A stretch of 64,000 nt of DNA from Tupaia tana (taxonomy: Eukaryota > Chordata > Mammalia > Scandentia > Tupaiidae), in assembly GCA_026018925.1 (NCBI GenBank), contig JAKSZU010000006.1, positions 194,605,449 to 194,669,448 of the forward strand, read 5' to 3'. Below are positions 1-11,745 of this stretch, piece after piece. The position numbers and the translations under genes were made by a program. The notes under the pieces are model-generated. The model ran no database searches. It worked only from the letters and a program-made list of their open reading frames with translations, and had not been told where the DNA came from. The stretch's first letter is position 1. Each line of letters begins with the position of its first letter.

Positions 1-750
1 ACAGCTTTACTGTCCTACAGATTCCCTGTGTGCCACCTACTCATCCCATCAAATCAGTAGTAGTTACTGATATTTTTACTGTATCCATAGTTTTATCTTT
101 TCTAGAATACGCAGTTGGAGTCACACAGTTTGTACACTTTTTAGAATGGTCCTTCTACTTTGTAATATTCAATTAAGTGACCTCAATGTCTTTTCATCCT
201 TGGATGACTTACTTGTTTATAGCACTAAATAGCAATCCATTTTCTGGATTTTTATAGTTATCTATTCACCTATTAAAGGATATTTTTTTTTACCCTCCTA
301 GATTTTGACAATTAAGAAAAATGTTGCTATAAGCATGTGTGTGTAGCACATGCTTGTACTAGTTTATGCTCCCACAAATTTTCAGTTCATCTGAATAATC
401 TCCAAGGGGCACAATTACTGGGTCATATAGCAAGCATATATTTAGTCTTGTAGGAAACCACCAAATTGTCTTCCAATGCAGTATCATTTTGCATGCCTAG
501 CAACAATGAATGGGAATTTTTGTCATTCCACGTACTCAAGAGCAGTGGTGTTTGTGAGTGAATTGGATTTAGCTACTCCAGAAGGTGTATTATGATATCT
601 AATTGCTGCTTTAACTTGAAAATCTCTAATGGATGATAGTGCGCATCTTTTCATTTGATTATTTGCCACTTGTATGTCTTCTAGGGTGAGCTGTTTGTTC
701 AAAATTTTGTCCATATTTAAATCAAATTGTTTTCATAGTTTAGTTTTATG
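1..750 (-). mobile_element. L1 fragment, old L1M type, minus strand
   Basis: On the plus strand the text reads as the antisense of an old mammalian L1 3' half: a 'conditions of the probe' sequence with TCCATTTTCTGG, ACAATTACTGGGTCATATAG and CATCTTTTCATTTGATTATTTG in the usual order. A minus-strand frame at 523-714 keeps L1 ORF2-like residues (LTLEDIQVANNQMKRC, followed by AIRYHNTPSGVA). It is diverged and has stops, so it is a dead 5'-truncated copy. The subfamily is not certain. Confidence 0.7.
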
Positions 751-754
751 GCAT

Positions 755-990
755 GAGTTTTTAAATCTTAATTTATTTAATATATTCAATCACTATATAT
801 CACTACAGCTTGTAAAGTGAATTTGTCCAACATGAATACACTTCACATTAGTCTAGTTGAATATATCATACATATTATCATCAACAGCTAATCATTCATT
901 TCTGTGTCTCATAGATGTCTTGCCTCTCTATTTTCTCCTTGATATTCTTACAGGAGAGTTTCATCTAGCTAGAAATGCCTTCTGAAGAAT
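755..990 (-). mobile_element. L1 3' end, lineage family, minus strand
   Basis: This matches the recurring L1 3' end of the window: a T-rich start, then ATTCAATCACTATATATCAC, CAACATGAATACACTT, ATTAGTCTAGTTGAATAT and CATATTATCATCAACAG. The same order recurs at 1447, 18300, 32075, 32370, 36425 and 49975. Only about 200 bp are present, so it is strongly 5' truncated. The right boundary is approximate because a SINE follows. Confidence 0.65.
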
Positions 991-1000
991 TGATCTATTT

Positions 1001-1269
1001 TTTTTTTTTTTTTTGGAGAGGTTTTTTCGCTATAGGGCGCGTGCGCTCGCCAGACAGACAGAGAGAGACATAGAGACAGAAAGCGAGAAATCACCCCCCA
1101 GGGGGGATGGTCATGCCGCAATCCCTTCTCCTCCATTCTCCTATCGGGATCTTGGGCACGCACGCACACGCGCCCGGCGTGAGTTTTAAGCCACCGGGTC
1201 CGGGACGTGAACCACGGTCGACTACGTGGGAGTCCAGCGACATAGCCATTACGCTAACTGCTGGTTCCC
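1001..1269 (-). mobile_element. tRNA-derived SINE, type A, young copy
   Basis: Read on the minus strand: GGGAACCAGCAGTTAGCGTAA at the start, B box near GGTTCACGTCCCGGACC, GC-rich body, CT-rich part, CCTATAGCGAAAAAACCTCTCC and poly(A). TGATCTATTTTTT lies on both sides (991-1003 and 1270-1282) as the target-site duplication. Most CpG sites are intact, so the copy is young. It belongs to the subgroup with GGGAACC at the 5' end. Confidence 0.93.
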
Positions 1270-1439
1270 TGATCTATTTTTTTGCTGGAGATGTTTTATT
1301 TGCATTTGTTCATTTATCTGTTGTACTAGTCATTTACTTAAGCATTATTTATTGAGCTGCTGTAATGTGCTAACCAATATGCTAGGTATTGGTAATAGAG
1401 TGATAATCAATACAGACATTATTTCTGACTGCATGAAAC

Positions 1440-2240
1440 GTTAATTTTTTAATTTTTTAAATTTATATTTAATCCCTGTACATCCTTACAGCATTTGTAG
1501 GCATACATAGTGATTTTCCCCAGCATGAATATAATGCATAGTCTTGTCCAAGACATCACCATACACATTATTATCAAGAGATACCTTTTCATGTTTGTAT
1601 GTGTTAACTGTTCTTTCTTCCCCTGATTCTCCCCATCCTGCTCTTTACTACCCATCTCACCATACTATTCCTAGTGTCTGCATTTGCACCCCCTATTTTT
1701 ATAGCTTCCAGTCTTTCAGTTTCTGCACTAGAATGCAGACATTTGGTATATATTAAGCAGAGACATACAATGCCTCTCTTTCATAGTCTGTCTTTCTTCA
1801 CATAACATTAAATCTTCCATATTTGTACTCTTTGTATCAAATATCAGGGTTTCATTGTTTTATATGGCTGAGTGGTATTCCGTAGTGTAAATGTGCCACA
1901 TTTTTTCAATCCATTCATCTGATCTTGGACATTTGGGCTGATTCCATGTCTTAGCAATTGTGAATAATGCTGCAACAAACATGAATGTGCAAATGTTTTC
2001 TGATTGTTTTCCTATCTTTTGGGTAGATACCCAGGAGTGGAATTGCTGGATCATACAGTAGTCCTATTTGTAGGTTTTTGAGGAACCTATGTATTGCTCT
2101 TCAAAGTGGTTGTACTAGTTTATGCTCCCACCAATAGTGTAGAGGAGCTTGTATCTTAATTGTCACAGCTTAGTTACTAGATTGCACTTGCATTCCCATT
2201 TATTGGCAAGATTTCTCTTTTCTTTGGCTTGGGAATGCTG
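1440..2240 (-). mobile_element. L1 3' end with ORF2 tail, minus strand
   Basis: The left end carries the recurring 3' end motif (CCAGCATGAATATAATGCAT, CATTATTATCAAGAGATA). Further right the minus strand encodes the C-terminus of an L1 ORF2 reverse transcriptase: the frame at 1860-2054 contains FTIAKTWNQPKCP followed by DEWIEKMWHIYTTEYHSAI, a hallmark of the ORF2 tail. The element is 5' truncated near 2240 and not intact. Confidence 0.82.
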
Positions 2241-3555
2241 CTCTTTACTTTCTGAAGTGCATATTTCTATATGTACTATATGATTATTAAAATATGACTA
2301 ATATAAATGCATAATTAAGCCTTTTTTTGGAAGAATGGTTCAAGTTTTTTTTTTTAATAAAAGTTTAAGGAATTCCAAATTGAAGATTCTCATGGTCCAT
2401 ACTTTAAAATTCAAAGCAGCATAACACAAATCAAAATGACAGAAAAATGAATGTGAAGAGTATATGCAAAATAATTTTATTTATTCCACAGTTGATCAAA
2501 GCAAAATCAAATTCTGAGATCTCTATATTTTCCCCACATGAGTTGGAATGAGTCTACTGCACAAATTTTCTAAAGGCAGGAAAAAAAATAATTTCCAGAG
2601 GTTTCTATGAGCTAATATTTGAATGTACACATTTTATCTGCACCAAATAAAGAGAAATTTTGATTTACCTGGATTCAATAAATATATGTCAGACACACCT
2701 ATTTCTTTTCTCTGACTTCTTTGCCTACCTTGTCACTTACCAAGATTAGATTGTCTAACATTGATGAGCCTCAGTCATAGTTCTTGATGTTCATACACGT
2801 ATAAAATCATGGTTGGCATATGATGTAAGAAGAAAACATCCACTTTAAAGGCACCTTATATTTTCTGAGTTGATTCTATAGAATTTTAACCAAGAAAGGA
2901 GCTTGTAAAAGAACTGCCTGAGGTGGAAATGAATGAAGGCAAAGATCTACAGAAGCAACCCTTTATCTAACTACGTCACTTCTCAGAAGCTATAACCCCT
3001 GTGAATTGGACAAAGTAGGTTGAATGATACAATAGCCTGAAGGGTACTAAAACTAGACATCTGAAATACTTTGTTGTTTCAAGGATATACCTAACCTATT
3101 TTTAATATATTCCTTTAATGGGGGAATTTAAAGGAAGATCCTTTTTATTATGAGGTCCATAGTTCCTTAGGTAGATCTTCTCTTTCTCATTTTAGATGAC
3201 TTCAAATGGAAAATTTGGATGTTGTCGCTAAAGAAAAGCTTTTCCCTTTGGCTTGCAAGTAAATTGGATATTTCAAGAAGGTCAAATTTCTGCTTTTAAA
3301 GACTATCTACTTAAAATTTCTTATAAGAAACTGAACAAACATTTAAAAATGCTACCATAATGCACATAAATACTGTTGGCAAAGATGTTATGGCCACGGA
3401 AAACAGTAAAAAATACACCTTCATTTTAAGAACTCTAGAATATTTGGACATCTGCATAAGCTCTAGAGTTCCCTGCTTTCTGGGAGAAGCACTGATGGGA
3501 AAGGTGAGATCATTATCTTCTTCTATACTTATTTAATTTTGTGGGATGCCTGATT
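2241..3555. other. No recognised feature
   Basis: AT-rich sequence with only short open frames and no repeat that I recognise. Nothing here supports an exon. Confidence 0.5.
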
Positions 3556-3572
3556 AGAATGTACTCTTCTTT

Positions 3573-3828
3573 CTTTTTTGAGGGGTTTTTGCTATAGGGC
3601 GCATGTGCTCTCCAGAAAGATAGAGAGAGACAGAGAGGCAGAAAGCGAGAAATCACCCCCAGGGGGGATGGCCATGCCACAATCTCTTCTCCTCCATTCT
3701 CCTCTCGAAATCTTGGACACACATGCACATGTGGCTGGTGTGAATTTAAGCCACCAGGTCCGGGACTCCAACCGTGGTCGACTACATGGAAGCCCAGTGA
3801 CATAGCCATTAATCCAACTGCTGGTCCC
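3573..3828 (-). mobile_element. tRNA-derived SINE, type A
   Basis: Full-length minus-strand copy ending at CTGGTCCC. The duplication AGAATGTACTCTTCTTT (3556-3572) recurs as AGAATGTACTATTCTTT at 3829-3845. Several CpG sites have decayed to TG or CA, so it is older than the copy at 1001. Confidence 0.92.
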
Positions 3829-3845
3829 AGAATGTACTATTCTTT

Positions 3846-4260
3846 ACTGTATTGCTATAGTCATTTTTATTACCCTCATATGTATACATATTTGCCCTTA
3901 CAAAGAAATTTTCTAGGATAATTGTAGTTTAATAATGTGTATTTGGTGCAATATACCTTTTCTCATACACTTAGTTAATAAACATTTTGTTTTGGTTTTA
4001 AGTCTCCCTATGCTAGTGGAATATAGATTGACTGCACTAAGAGACTGCACTAAGAGAATCATTTTAAAAGCTTTCTGTTTCTTGGTTTTTAAAGTTTATT
4101 TTTTTCCCATGAACCGGAAGAGACCTGGTGGAATAGAGACCTGGGTTCTATGTTTTATGTAGGCTATTTGCTTGCTGTCTGGTGTGATTCTGACCAAGAT
4201 ACTGGACTTCCTGAAACTTTAGATTCTTTGTCTGCAAAGTGAGATCATTACACTTTTTCT
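3846..4260. other. Unrecognised sequence with a 13-bp tandem duplication
   Basis: No element recognised. The unit ACTGCACTAAGAG occurs twice head to tail at 4031-4056, a simple local duplication. Confidence 0.5.
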
Positions 4261-4299
4261 ATGCGTTTTTTTTTTTTCACTTTTTCTATGCTTTTTAAA

Positions 4300-4540
4300 A
4301 AGTTTTTTTTATTTATTTCTTCCACAAGTAAGAGAGACAGTCAAAGAGAAAGAATGAGAAAGAGAACAAGAGAATCCCTAGCAGAGTCTCGATACTGCGT
4401 TCCACTCCCAGCCTCAGCCAGCTCACATCATGGCCATGCCCTCATCCAGGATATTCAGGGAGTCTCCAGAACTTTCTTATATGAGGTTCCAGAGTATCAG
4501 ATTTTATCATTGTACCACTGTTTGACTCTTCTCAAGGCTT
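4300..4540 (-). mobile_element. Possible very old SINE copy
   Basis: The layout recalls a minus-strand SINE: T/A-rich start, AGAGAGACAG-type purine stretch, CATGGCCATGCC, a middle part, and CATTGTACCACTG near the right end. Divergence is high and there is no visible target-site duplication, so this may be coincidence. Confidence 0.3.
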
Positions 4541-5019
4541 TTTATATGTTCTTTCAATTCTATAAGACTATGACTTACAAGATACACAATTGAACACTGT
4601 ATGTGATTTTATTTTTCCTTTAGTACAATTAAGCAAGCACCACTTGGATACTGACTTCACTGCATTCTTTTCTAAGGATTCTTAGAGATTTCAAAGAGTA
4701 TAAGCAGAGTTTCAGATGTTTCATACTTCTATTTTGAAAGAGATCAGACTCTGGGGGACATAGTCTTTGACTCATTGTCACTTATTGAAGCAGCTTAATG
4801 AGCTGTAAAAGGATGAGCTTCCACTCAGGAATGGTTTTATATGAAATTACCTAAAGCAGGCTAGATATTCCTTTAATATTTGATAAGACTTAACCAATCT
4901 TTTGACAGAGTAGGCAGTAGGACTATTAGGTTATAATAGATCTATTTACACCTAACAATCATAAGATGCAACATGAAGACATCTGAATACTGCACATGAG
5001 ATGATTTTTTCTATTTGTT

Positions 5020-5084
5020 TTTTATTTTATTTTATTTTATTTTATTTTATTTTATTTTATTTTATTTTATTTACCATTTCTAGG
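5020..5084. repeat. (TTTTA)n microsatellite
   Basis: About twelve uninterrupted TTTTA units. No SINE or L1 body is visible on either side, so it is a free simple repeat or the tail of a decayed element. Confidence 0.95.
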
Positions 5085-5737
5085 CACTTAGAATATAAAC
5101 ATTTAAAAAGCAAACCAGCATACTTCCTTGGAGCTCCTATTTTACTAAGGAAGTAAGGGGATGCTGACAATTAACAGTAGATGCACTAAAAATTAAGTAA
5201 TATAGTATACAACACAACATCATATATAATATAGTGTGTGATAAATGCAATGGAACAGAGAGGGAAAAAAAAAGAAGAAGGTAAAGAGATTAGGATGTCA
5301 GAAGAGGTTTATGATTTTAAATAGACTTCTCAGATAGATTTCATAGATATGGTGACATCTGAGTTTGAAGTAAGTGAGGGAGTGAGCTATGTAGACATTT
5401 AAAGAAAAAAACGTTCAAAGCAGAGGGAACAGCAAATGCAAAGACTTCAAAGTTGAACAGAGCTTGGAGTGTCAAGATATTTCAAGGAGGCGAGGGTGAA
5501 TGTGCAGAAGGAACAAAGGAGAGGCAAGGGGCAGATCACATAGGGTAGTATGCTGAACGTTTTCCATTTGCTTCTTCAGATCTATTCCTTTCTCTTAGCC
5601 TCCTATAACTGGTTTTTCCTCTTGCCCCATTAGACTAGGTCTGGTATAATGGCTCTGTACCATTGCTGGTCTCAGAGCAGCACAGTGTTTATAACCGATT
5701 TTTTAAAATTCTCATCTTTATTTGGATAAATATCCCT
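5085..5737. other. No recognised feature
   Basis: Mixed-composition sequence with purine-rich parts; no element or exon recognised. Confidence 0.45.
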
Positions 5738-6056
5738 TGCTGTGGTTTGAATGTTTGTGTCCCCCTACAATGCATACATTGAAATTTAAGCCCCAATAAT
5801 AGTATTAAGAGGTGGGGGCCTTTGCAGGTGATTAGGTCATGAGGGTGGATCCTTCATGGCTAGGGGATTCATGCCCTTATGAAAGATGCCCTAGAGAACT
5901 GCCTAGCCCTTCTGCCATGTGGGGACATAGCAAGAAGGCTCCATCTATGAAGCAGAAAGTGATTTCTCACCAGATGCTGAATCTGATGACACCTTGATCT
6001 TGGACTTCCCAGATTCCAGAATGTAGAAATGAATTTTTATTGCTCAAAAGCTACTA
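5738..6056 (+). mobile_element. Solo LTR, MLT1A-like (ERVL-MaLR)
   Basis: Reads in order as a MaLR LTR: TGGTTTGAATGTTTGTGTCC, AGGTGATTAGGTCATGAGGG, TGCCATGTGGGGACATAGC, GAATCTGATGACACCTTGAT and CTTGGACTTCCCAG. No retroviral internal region adjoins it, so it is a solo LTR. Its 3' end is lost where the next SINE sits. MaLR LTRs of this kind are shared by placental mammals. Confidence 0.85.
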
Positions 6057-6059
6057 CTC

Positions 6060-6317
6060 TTGGGACCAACAGTTAGCATAATGGCTATGTTGCTGGACTC
6101 CCATGTGGTCAACCGTGATTTGAGTCCCGGACCCGGTGACTCAAAACTATGCTGGGCTCGTGTGCGTGCATGCCCAAGATCCTGGGAGGAGACTGGAGGA
6201 GAAGGGATTGCAGTGTGGCCATCCCCCCTGGGGGGTGATTTCTTGCTTTCTGTCCCTCTGTCCCTCTCTGTCTTTCTGGTGAGCATACGTGCCGTATAGC
6301 AAAAACCTCTCCCCAAA
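6060..6317 (+). mobile_element. tRNA-derived SINE, type A
   Basis: Plus-strand copy: GGGACCAACAGTTAGCATAATGG start, GATTTGAGTCCCGG B box, TGGCCATCCCCCCTGG body, CT-rich region and GTATAGCAAAAACCTCTCC end. It abuts the 3' side of the MLT1-like LTR and must be younger than it. Confidence 0.92.
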
Positions 6318-7464
6318 TTTTTTTTAAAAAAGACCGAAATTACGAAATAGAATTTTTTGACTTTTGAGTAATACTGATTTTTTTTTACTATACTTTGTTT
6401 TCCCAATTTAAACATTTTACTTTCTTTTGAGATGTTGATAAGTTCAGCAATTTGTTAAAATATTTCTCTTGTTTGTTTCTTTAAATGGAAACATAAACTT
6501 TTCTTCCTTCCTGACCCCTCTTAAATTGGAAATATTTGGGAATATTATTATTTTGTGACAGAAGGGTTCTTTGCATAAGTTAGATAATGCTTGTTGCATT
6601 GAATCAGAAATTGGAAATACTAATTATTGGACAGGGCTTTGACTGGAATGTCATACTTGAAGATTAATCAGAAAACTATGGAACTAAGGTGGATCTCAAG
6701 TAAGCCAACAGAAGTTCTTAGAAAGATGGCCCGGCACCATAAATAGTTCTGCCTGGCAGAGAGGATTAGAGAAGCTATACGAAAAGAATTTATAATATAA
6801 AATAACCTGGACTTTTCCAGGCCAGCATTGTAATCAGCAGAGATTGCAAAAGAACAACCACACCAGAGGATTATTTTGAGAAAGACTTTCAAGGACGAAG
6901 AAAAGATTGATCTTTGCTAGCAGATGGTATATCACAGAATACTTGGTAGGCTGGCCTGAATTGAGGTTTATGTGTGACTAATGTGCTGGGCATTTGCTTT
7001 TCAACAATTTGAGTAGCTGACATGTAAATATTTTCTCAAAAATATTTAAAACCATACTGTCTCTGTTGTTATAGAATCACAAACAAAATTATACAAAATT
7101 ATAAGAAATATTTTGAACATTATCTTTAAAATTCAGTATTCTGAAATTTTGAAAGTTATATATTAACTCAAGAACTATGGAGTATGAGCAAAAATGTTTT
7201 GATATGTAAAGTAAATGTTTGTGGTAAAATGTAAAAATAAATAAATATAAGGAAAAAAAAGAAAAAAAAAGAAACTTTACCGTGGCTGAAAGTCCATGAA
7301 GACTTGGAAGAGCCAATTTGTCATGTCAGCTCTGGTTCTCTTAAAGCAAATCTTTCATATTATTAGTGGAATATCTAGTGACTTTGAATAGAATGTTAAA
7401 AATGTAATAAAGTATGCTTCACTTGTAAATGTCATTCTATCAATATTTTTTCTTCACAGGTCAT
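6318..7464. other. No recognised feature
   Basis: AT-rich sequence; short A-rich runs near 7220-7275. No repeat or exon recognised. Confidence 0.45.
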
Positions 7465-7677
7465 CTGCTGTAGTAGTGCAATACTCTTCAGACCTGGACC
7501 CATATAGGATGTTCTAAGCCCTCCCTTTAAACTCTGGGTATGTACATGTACTCTCATAATTCTGGCTGATGGAGGCTGGGATGGATTGTGCCATGAAGAC
7601 CCCGTTGTGGGTACCTCTCCCTCTCCTCACCTCTCTTTATCTCTCTCTTTGTCCCTCACAGTGTAAATAAACTTTAA
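7465..7677 (+). mobile_element. Diverged SINE, type C
   Basis: The middle aligns by eye with other type C copies: GTACATGTACTCTCATAATTCTG, then GGATTGTGCCATGAAGACCCC, a CT-rich stretch and an A-rich end with AATAAACTTTAAAAAAG. The head is poorly preserved, so the left boundary is uncertain. Confidence 0.5.
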
Positions 7678-8282
7678 AAAAGAAATAGAATGTATTTTTA
7701 AACATATTTTTTCACTTTTTTGTCAAATGTTTTTGAACATCTACTATGTTCTTTCGCTAGCCAAACTGTTTCAAAGTTAAGAATAGTGGGATGGCAGGGG
7801 TGGATATCAATGACATATTACATAAATATCTATCAAATTTCAAAGTGAGAACAGCTGTGATGGAAATATACAGGAGTGTTTAGTGTTTAGGGGCTATAAC
7901 GTGGAGATTTGTTCTAAACTAGGGAATTTCTATAGAAGACATCTCTCAGAAAACAAAAATGTAGTTTGTAATAAATAGATCTATGTTCTACCTAGAGTAA
8001 CAACTGACACTTTCACTGGGACTAGAACTTTCTTTATAGTGGTGCAACTTCAATTCTTTCAGCATTTCTCTTACTTGGTTCATTTGAAAGCAAACAGAGG
8101 ATACTTACTAGCTTGGTCAAAAGAATTGAGGCAGAATATATCTACTGCTCATGACTGGGCTGTGGCTCTGAGATTAGATTTGCGTGATGGCTGCTCTTAT
8201 AGACCCTGTGTGTAGTTACGTGCATGACTTATTTTCCCCAACTAAACTGTCTTGAGTTCTAAGAAAAGGGGAGAGAATTTCC
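7678..8282. other. No recognised feature
   Basis: No repeat or coding signal recognised. Confidence 0.45.
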
Positions 8283-8365
8283 ACATATTGAGTTCAAACT
8301 ATATTCTAGGCGCTGTTCCAGCAATCTAAGTGCATTTGATCATCTTTCTTTTCCTCACAGCCCAC
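8283..8365 (-). mobile_element. MIR-like fragment, minus strand
   Basis: The text CTAGGCGCTGTTCCAGCAATCTAAGTGC followed by a CCTCACAGCC motif resembles the antisense of the MIR 3' half. It is short, and may instead be part of the neighbouring L2. Confidence 0.45.
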
Positions 8366-8369
8366 ATCT

Positions 8370-9305
8370 AATCTTGTCTGTCAGCACTACTCTGAAAAAT
8401 ATATCCCCAATCTGACAACTTCTGCATTTTCTCTTTAGTTTAACCCACCATCATCTCAAACTTAGGCTTGTATAATAGTCTTCTAATTGGCTTCCTGTTT
8501 CTGCTCATGCACCCCCATAATCAGTTCTCTGCATGGCAGCCAGAGTGAGGTTAAAAAGTTAATCAGAGCATGTCACTCCCCTATTCAAAGTTCTCCAGTG
8601 GTTTCCCTGCATCCTGACAAGAAAATGGGAACTCCTTTTATAGCCGACAAGGTCCTGGATGATCTAGCCTTTGATTTTCCACCCATCTCATACTACTGGC
8701 CTTGCTCACTGTGATCTGGCCCATGGCCATTCATGGGACACTCTAAATGGTTCCTGCCTCAGAACCATTGGACTTACTGTTGCTTCTGCCTGGTCACACA
8801 AAGTCTTCCATAGGTTATTGCAGAACCCATTTCTTTTTCTTTAGGTTTATTCTCAAATTCTCAGAGATTTATTGACCATCTACTTCAAAATGCCAAGTTT
8901 TAATCTCTCATTCTTTCTTTCTAACCCCTTGCTTCATATTTCTTTATCACCTTTGCCACTTTCAATGAAATATGTGTTTATTTGGATATTTTCTAGAATA
9001 TAAGTTACATGAGAACAGAGATGTTTTTTTAAAGAAAGACTACTCCGTGTTTGAGGCCAGCAGGTGGTGTGGTGGTTAATGCCCTGGACTCCCACATGGC
9101 CAGCCATAGTTCACGTCCCAGACCTGATGGCTTGCTTTCTCACTTTCTCTCTCTGGTGAGGACATGTGCCCTATAGCAAATTAAACTAATAAGAAGTAAA
9201 AAATTAGATGAATAATTCTTAGAAAATAGAGACTACTCCATGTTCTCAGAACAACATGTTGCCTGGTTCATAACAGTACTCTCCAAATGCATCTGGGATA
9301 ACTGA
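8370..9305 (+). mobile_element. L2 LINE 3' region, split by a SINE
   Basis: The order of motifs is that of the L2 3' end: CAGAGTGAGGTTAAAAAGTTAATC, GCATGTCACTCCCCTATTC, TCTCCAGTGG, ACAAGGTCCTGGATGATCTAG, TTCTAGAATATAAGTTACATGAG, and a tail after the SINE with TTGCCTGGTTCATAACAGTA. A type B SINE sits at 9053-9230. L2 is an ancient mammalian LINE, long inactive. Confidence 0.8.
9053..9230 (+). mobile_element. tRNA-derived SINE, type B (short)
   Basis: GAGGCCAGCAGGTGGTGTGGTGG start, then directly TGGCTTGCTTTCTCACTTTC, TGGTGAGGACATGTGCCCTA and an A/T tail ending AATAATTCTT. The duplication GACTACTCCGTGTT (9038-9051) recurs as GACTACTCCATGTT at 9231-9244. Inserted into an L2. Confidence 0.88.
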
Positions 9306-9539
9306 CTGAAGAATCTCTTTCAATATCTTTGCCTTTGATGATCTTCAAAGGCAAGGCTCGAAGTCCAGAAGGATGACCCTGGTGCAGTTTGCGCCCCTTG
9401 CCTTGAGTGCTGTGAACATAGTAGACATAAAGCAATTAGTTCTTGAATTTTAAATGAATAGAGTCATGAATTTTAAACTGTAAGTTGCTGTTGGGAGCCA
9501 ATACAATATTATATAAATACATGGTCTTTGTAGTTAAGC

Positions 9540-9735
9540 TGGACAGTTTGATTTTTATATCTGCCACTTTTATGTCTGATTAAGAAAATGATTTAATCTT
9601 TCTTAACCTGGGTTTCCTTACCTGAAAAATTAGGCTAGTAGCAGGATTAGCCTTATGAGAAGGATTGTTGTGAGGATTAAGTAAAATGAAGAATGAGCTC
9701 AGCACTGAGTCTGCATGTGTTATCAATAAAATAAT
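9540..9735 (+). mobile_element. MIR element
   Basis: Core and 3' motifs visible: TTTCTTAACCTGGGTTTCCTTACCTG, then GGATTGTTGTGAGGATTAAGT and AGCTCAGCACTGAGTCTGC. These follow the MIR consensus. Ancient tRNA-derived SINE, inactive. Confidence 0.8.
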
Positions 9736-9819
9736 CCTCCAGCCTGGGTTAAGTCCCTCCTCTGCTTTCCAGTAGTCCCTTGGGTTTTCCTGTGTCAGAG
9801 CAATTATCCTAGTCAATAT

Positions 9820-9975
9820 TTTCTGTTTGGGTAGCTATTCTCCCACTAAGTTTTAAGGCTTTGGAGGGCAAGGAATTAATTTTATTAATCTTTAAATTCC
9901 CAGAACTTGTAGGTCCTTAATGACTCTATTTTGAATTGAATAGGATTGAATTAGAGGTGACAGCCCTTCTTCCAG
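9820..9975 (+). mobile_element. L2 3' tail
   Basis: GGAGGGCAAGGAATTAATTTTAT and AAATTCCCAGAACTTGTAGG, followed by a TGAATTGAAT type end, resemble the L2 3' terminus. Short and diverged. Confidence 0.55.
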
Positions 9976-11084
9976 AATAAGGGCACTCTGATATTGATCA
10001 ATGTCAAGTTCAATGAGTCTTCCCTAAGTACTGATATGGGACAGACACCTACCTTAAGTCATGTTTACAAAATGCTATTCGCAAAACCCATTCTAGGCAA
10101 AACCCATTCTAGGTATACTGTCGACTTGGGGTCTTAGTTCTGATGGTGGTAGAAAAAGAGGAGGAGGATGAATGAGGAGGAAAAGAGCAGCACCTGCTGA
10201 CAGAGTATGTCTTTTCGTGTTGTCTACTCCCTGCCACTTTCTTTCTTTTTTTTTTTTTTCTTGCCACTGCTACCTTCCTAAAGGAGGAAGTTGGCTCTCT
10301 CTTATCAATTGCTAGGTAGAGCCCGTTGTGTCAGCTGAAGTAGTGGAAATTTCTATTCAACTTATAAATAGTTGAAGAACCTGTCTTGGTGAAATGTAAA
10401 ACGAGCAAATATCCCATTTTCTCCTGGGAGGGTGGACCAGGATTCAGTGTATGATGCTGTCATGTCAAGCTGTGTAAAGGCTGCTCTTCATGAGGCTGCA
10501 CAGCTATAAGTTATTCATGTGAACGTAATAAACAAAGACTAAGCCTTATCCAATAATGAGCATTCTTCTCCCGAAGCTTGTTCTTCTGCTAGAGGCTTAG
10601 GCCTATAAGGTCACCCTGTCAGAAGCAGAAATGGACCTCACATCCTTCATGGTTGGTGTACTTTACAAATACAAAACTGATGCACTGAGCAACTCAAGGC
10701 AGCTCCAGGGAACTTTATCCTCTTCCTGGGGACATAGGGGTTTTCAGTTTTCCTTTTTCAGCGGAAGCAGAAAAGATACTTTCAGTCTGTGATCATGTTT
10801 CTACCCTGGCTGGATATCAGGTGCTGGATTTTATTGAGTGTATGGGAGGGGTTTCTTTCTTAATACCTTTTGCTATTCATACATATTCAAGTCATTATTC
10901 TTTTTATGCCTTCAGTTAAATAATCTGAGAGAAAAAAAAATTCTCAGAGCAATATTTAGTTCTTTGATATGCAATTATTGTTATTTAAGAGGAATATATT
11001 TTGTAGAGTCAATAAAAGCTTGTAGATAGGAGTTCTTTTTCCTTTTTTTTGATTTGGAGGAGCTCTGGAGTCCTTACTGAGGAT
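9976..11084. other. No recognised feature; one small tandem duplication
   Basis: No repeat or exon recognised. GCAAAACCCATTCTAG occurs twice in tandem at 10081-10112. Confidence 0.5.
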
Positions 11085-11290
11085 AATGCAAAAAAATATG
11101 GAATTTAGAACCAAATATAGGTTCAAATTTTAGTTCTACCCTGAGACCAAAGGCAGACCACCTAACTTCTTTGAGTTCTAAAATGAGCAACAGCGAATCT
11201 GGGAAAGTTCTTACTAAATGACGTAAGATGACTAAAGCATTGAGTACTGGTGATCTGTACAGCAGGGATACAATAAATGTCAATTCCTTT
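11085..11290 (+). mobile_element. MIR element
   Basis: TATGGAATTTAGAACCAAAT, GGTTCAAATTTTAGTTCTACC (the MIR B-box part), ACCTAACTTCTTTGAGTTC and CAGGGATACAATAAATGTCA follow the MIR order. Confidence 0.75.
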
Positions 11291-11489
11291 TTCCTCTAAC
11301 TTTTCTCAGAAACAATACTCTGTTCCTCATTGTTGATTTATTTTAATATTGGTTATCTAACTTTCCTGATGACCTGACAGGATATGGTCACTATCCTTAA
11401 AGATAATGTTCAATCTCCATAGCATTGCCTTTCTTAGATTTTTTGTGCCCTGCTGTACTCCCCACCTAGTGGCCAAAGAAGCAATTGTG

Positions 11490-11745
11490 ATCTTTTGGGT
11501 CAGGATCTAGATCTGGACCTTGATTCCTTGGGTTCAAATCCCAGCTCTGGCAGTGACTGCCATGCGACCTTGGTTTAGCTACTCAGTTTCTCTCTGGCTC
11601 AGGTTTTCTCACCTAAAGTGAGGATAATAATACTTCCTATTTCAAGGGCTGTTATGAAAATCAAATGAATTTTTATATGTAATGAGCTTACAACACCTGT
11701 AATGAGCTTATAACGGCACATGGCATATTGTAAACACTAAAATTT
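11490..11745 (+). mobile_element. MIR element with internal duplication
   Basis: GGGTTCAAATCCCAGCTCTG is a nearly exact MIR B-box region, followed by CTGCCATGCGACCTTGG, CTCAGTTTCTC, GTGAGGATAATAATACTTCC and GGCACATGGCATATTGTAAAC. The segment TGTAATGAGCTTA is duplicated (about 11679 and 11698). Confidence 0.88.

Noticed and set aside
1001-1269. Small CpG-dense patches as CpG islands
   Set aside because: CpG richness is confined to young SINE copies and reflects their recent insertion.
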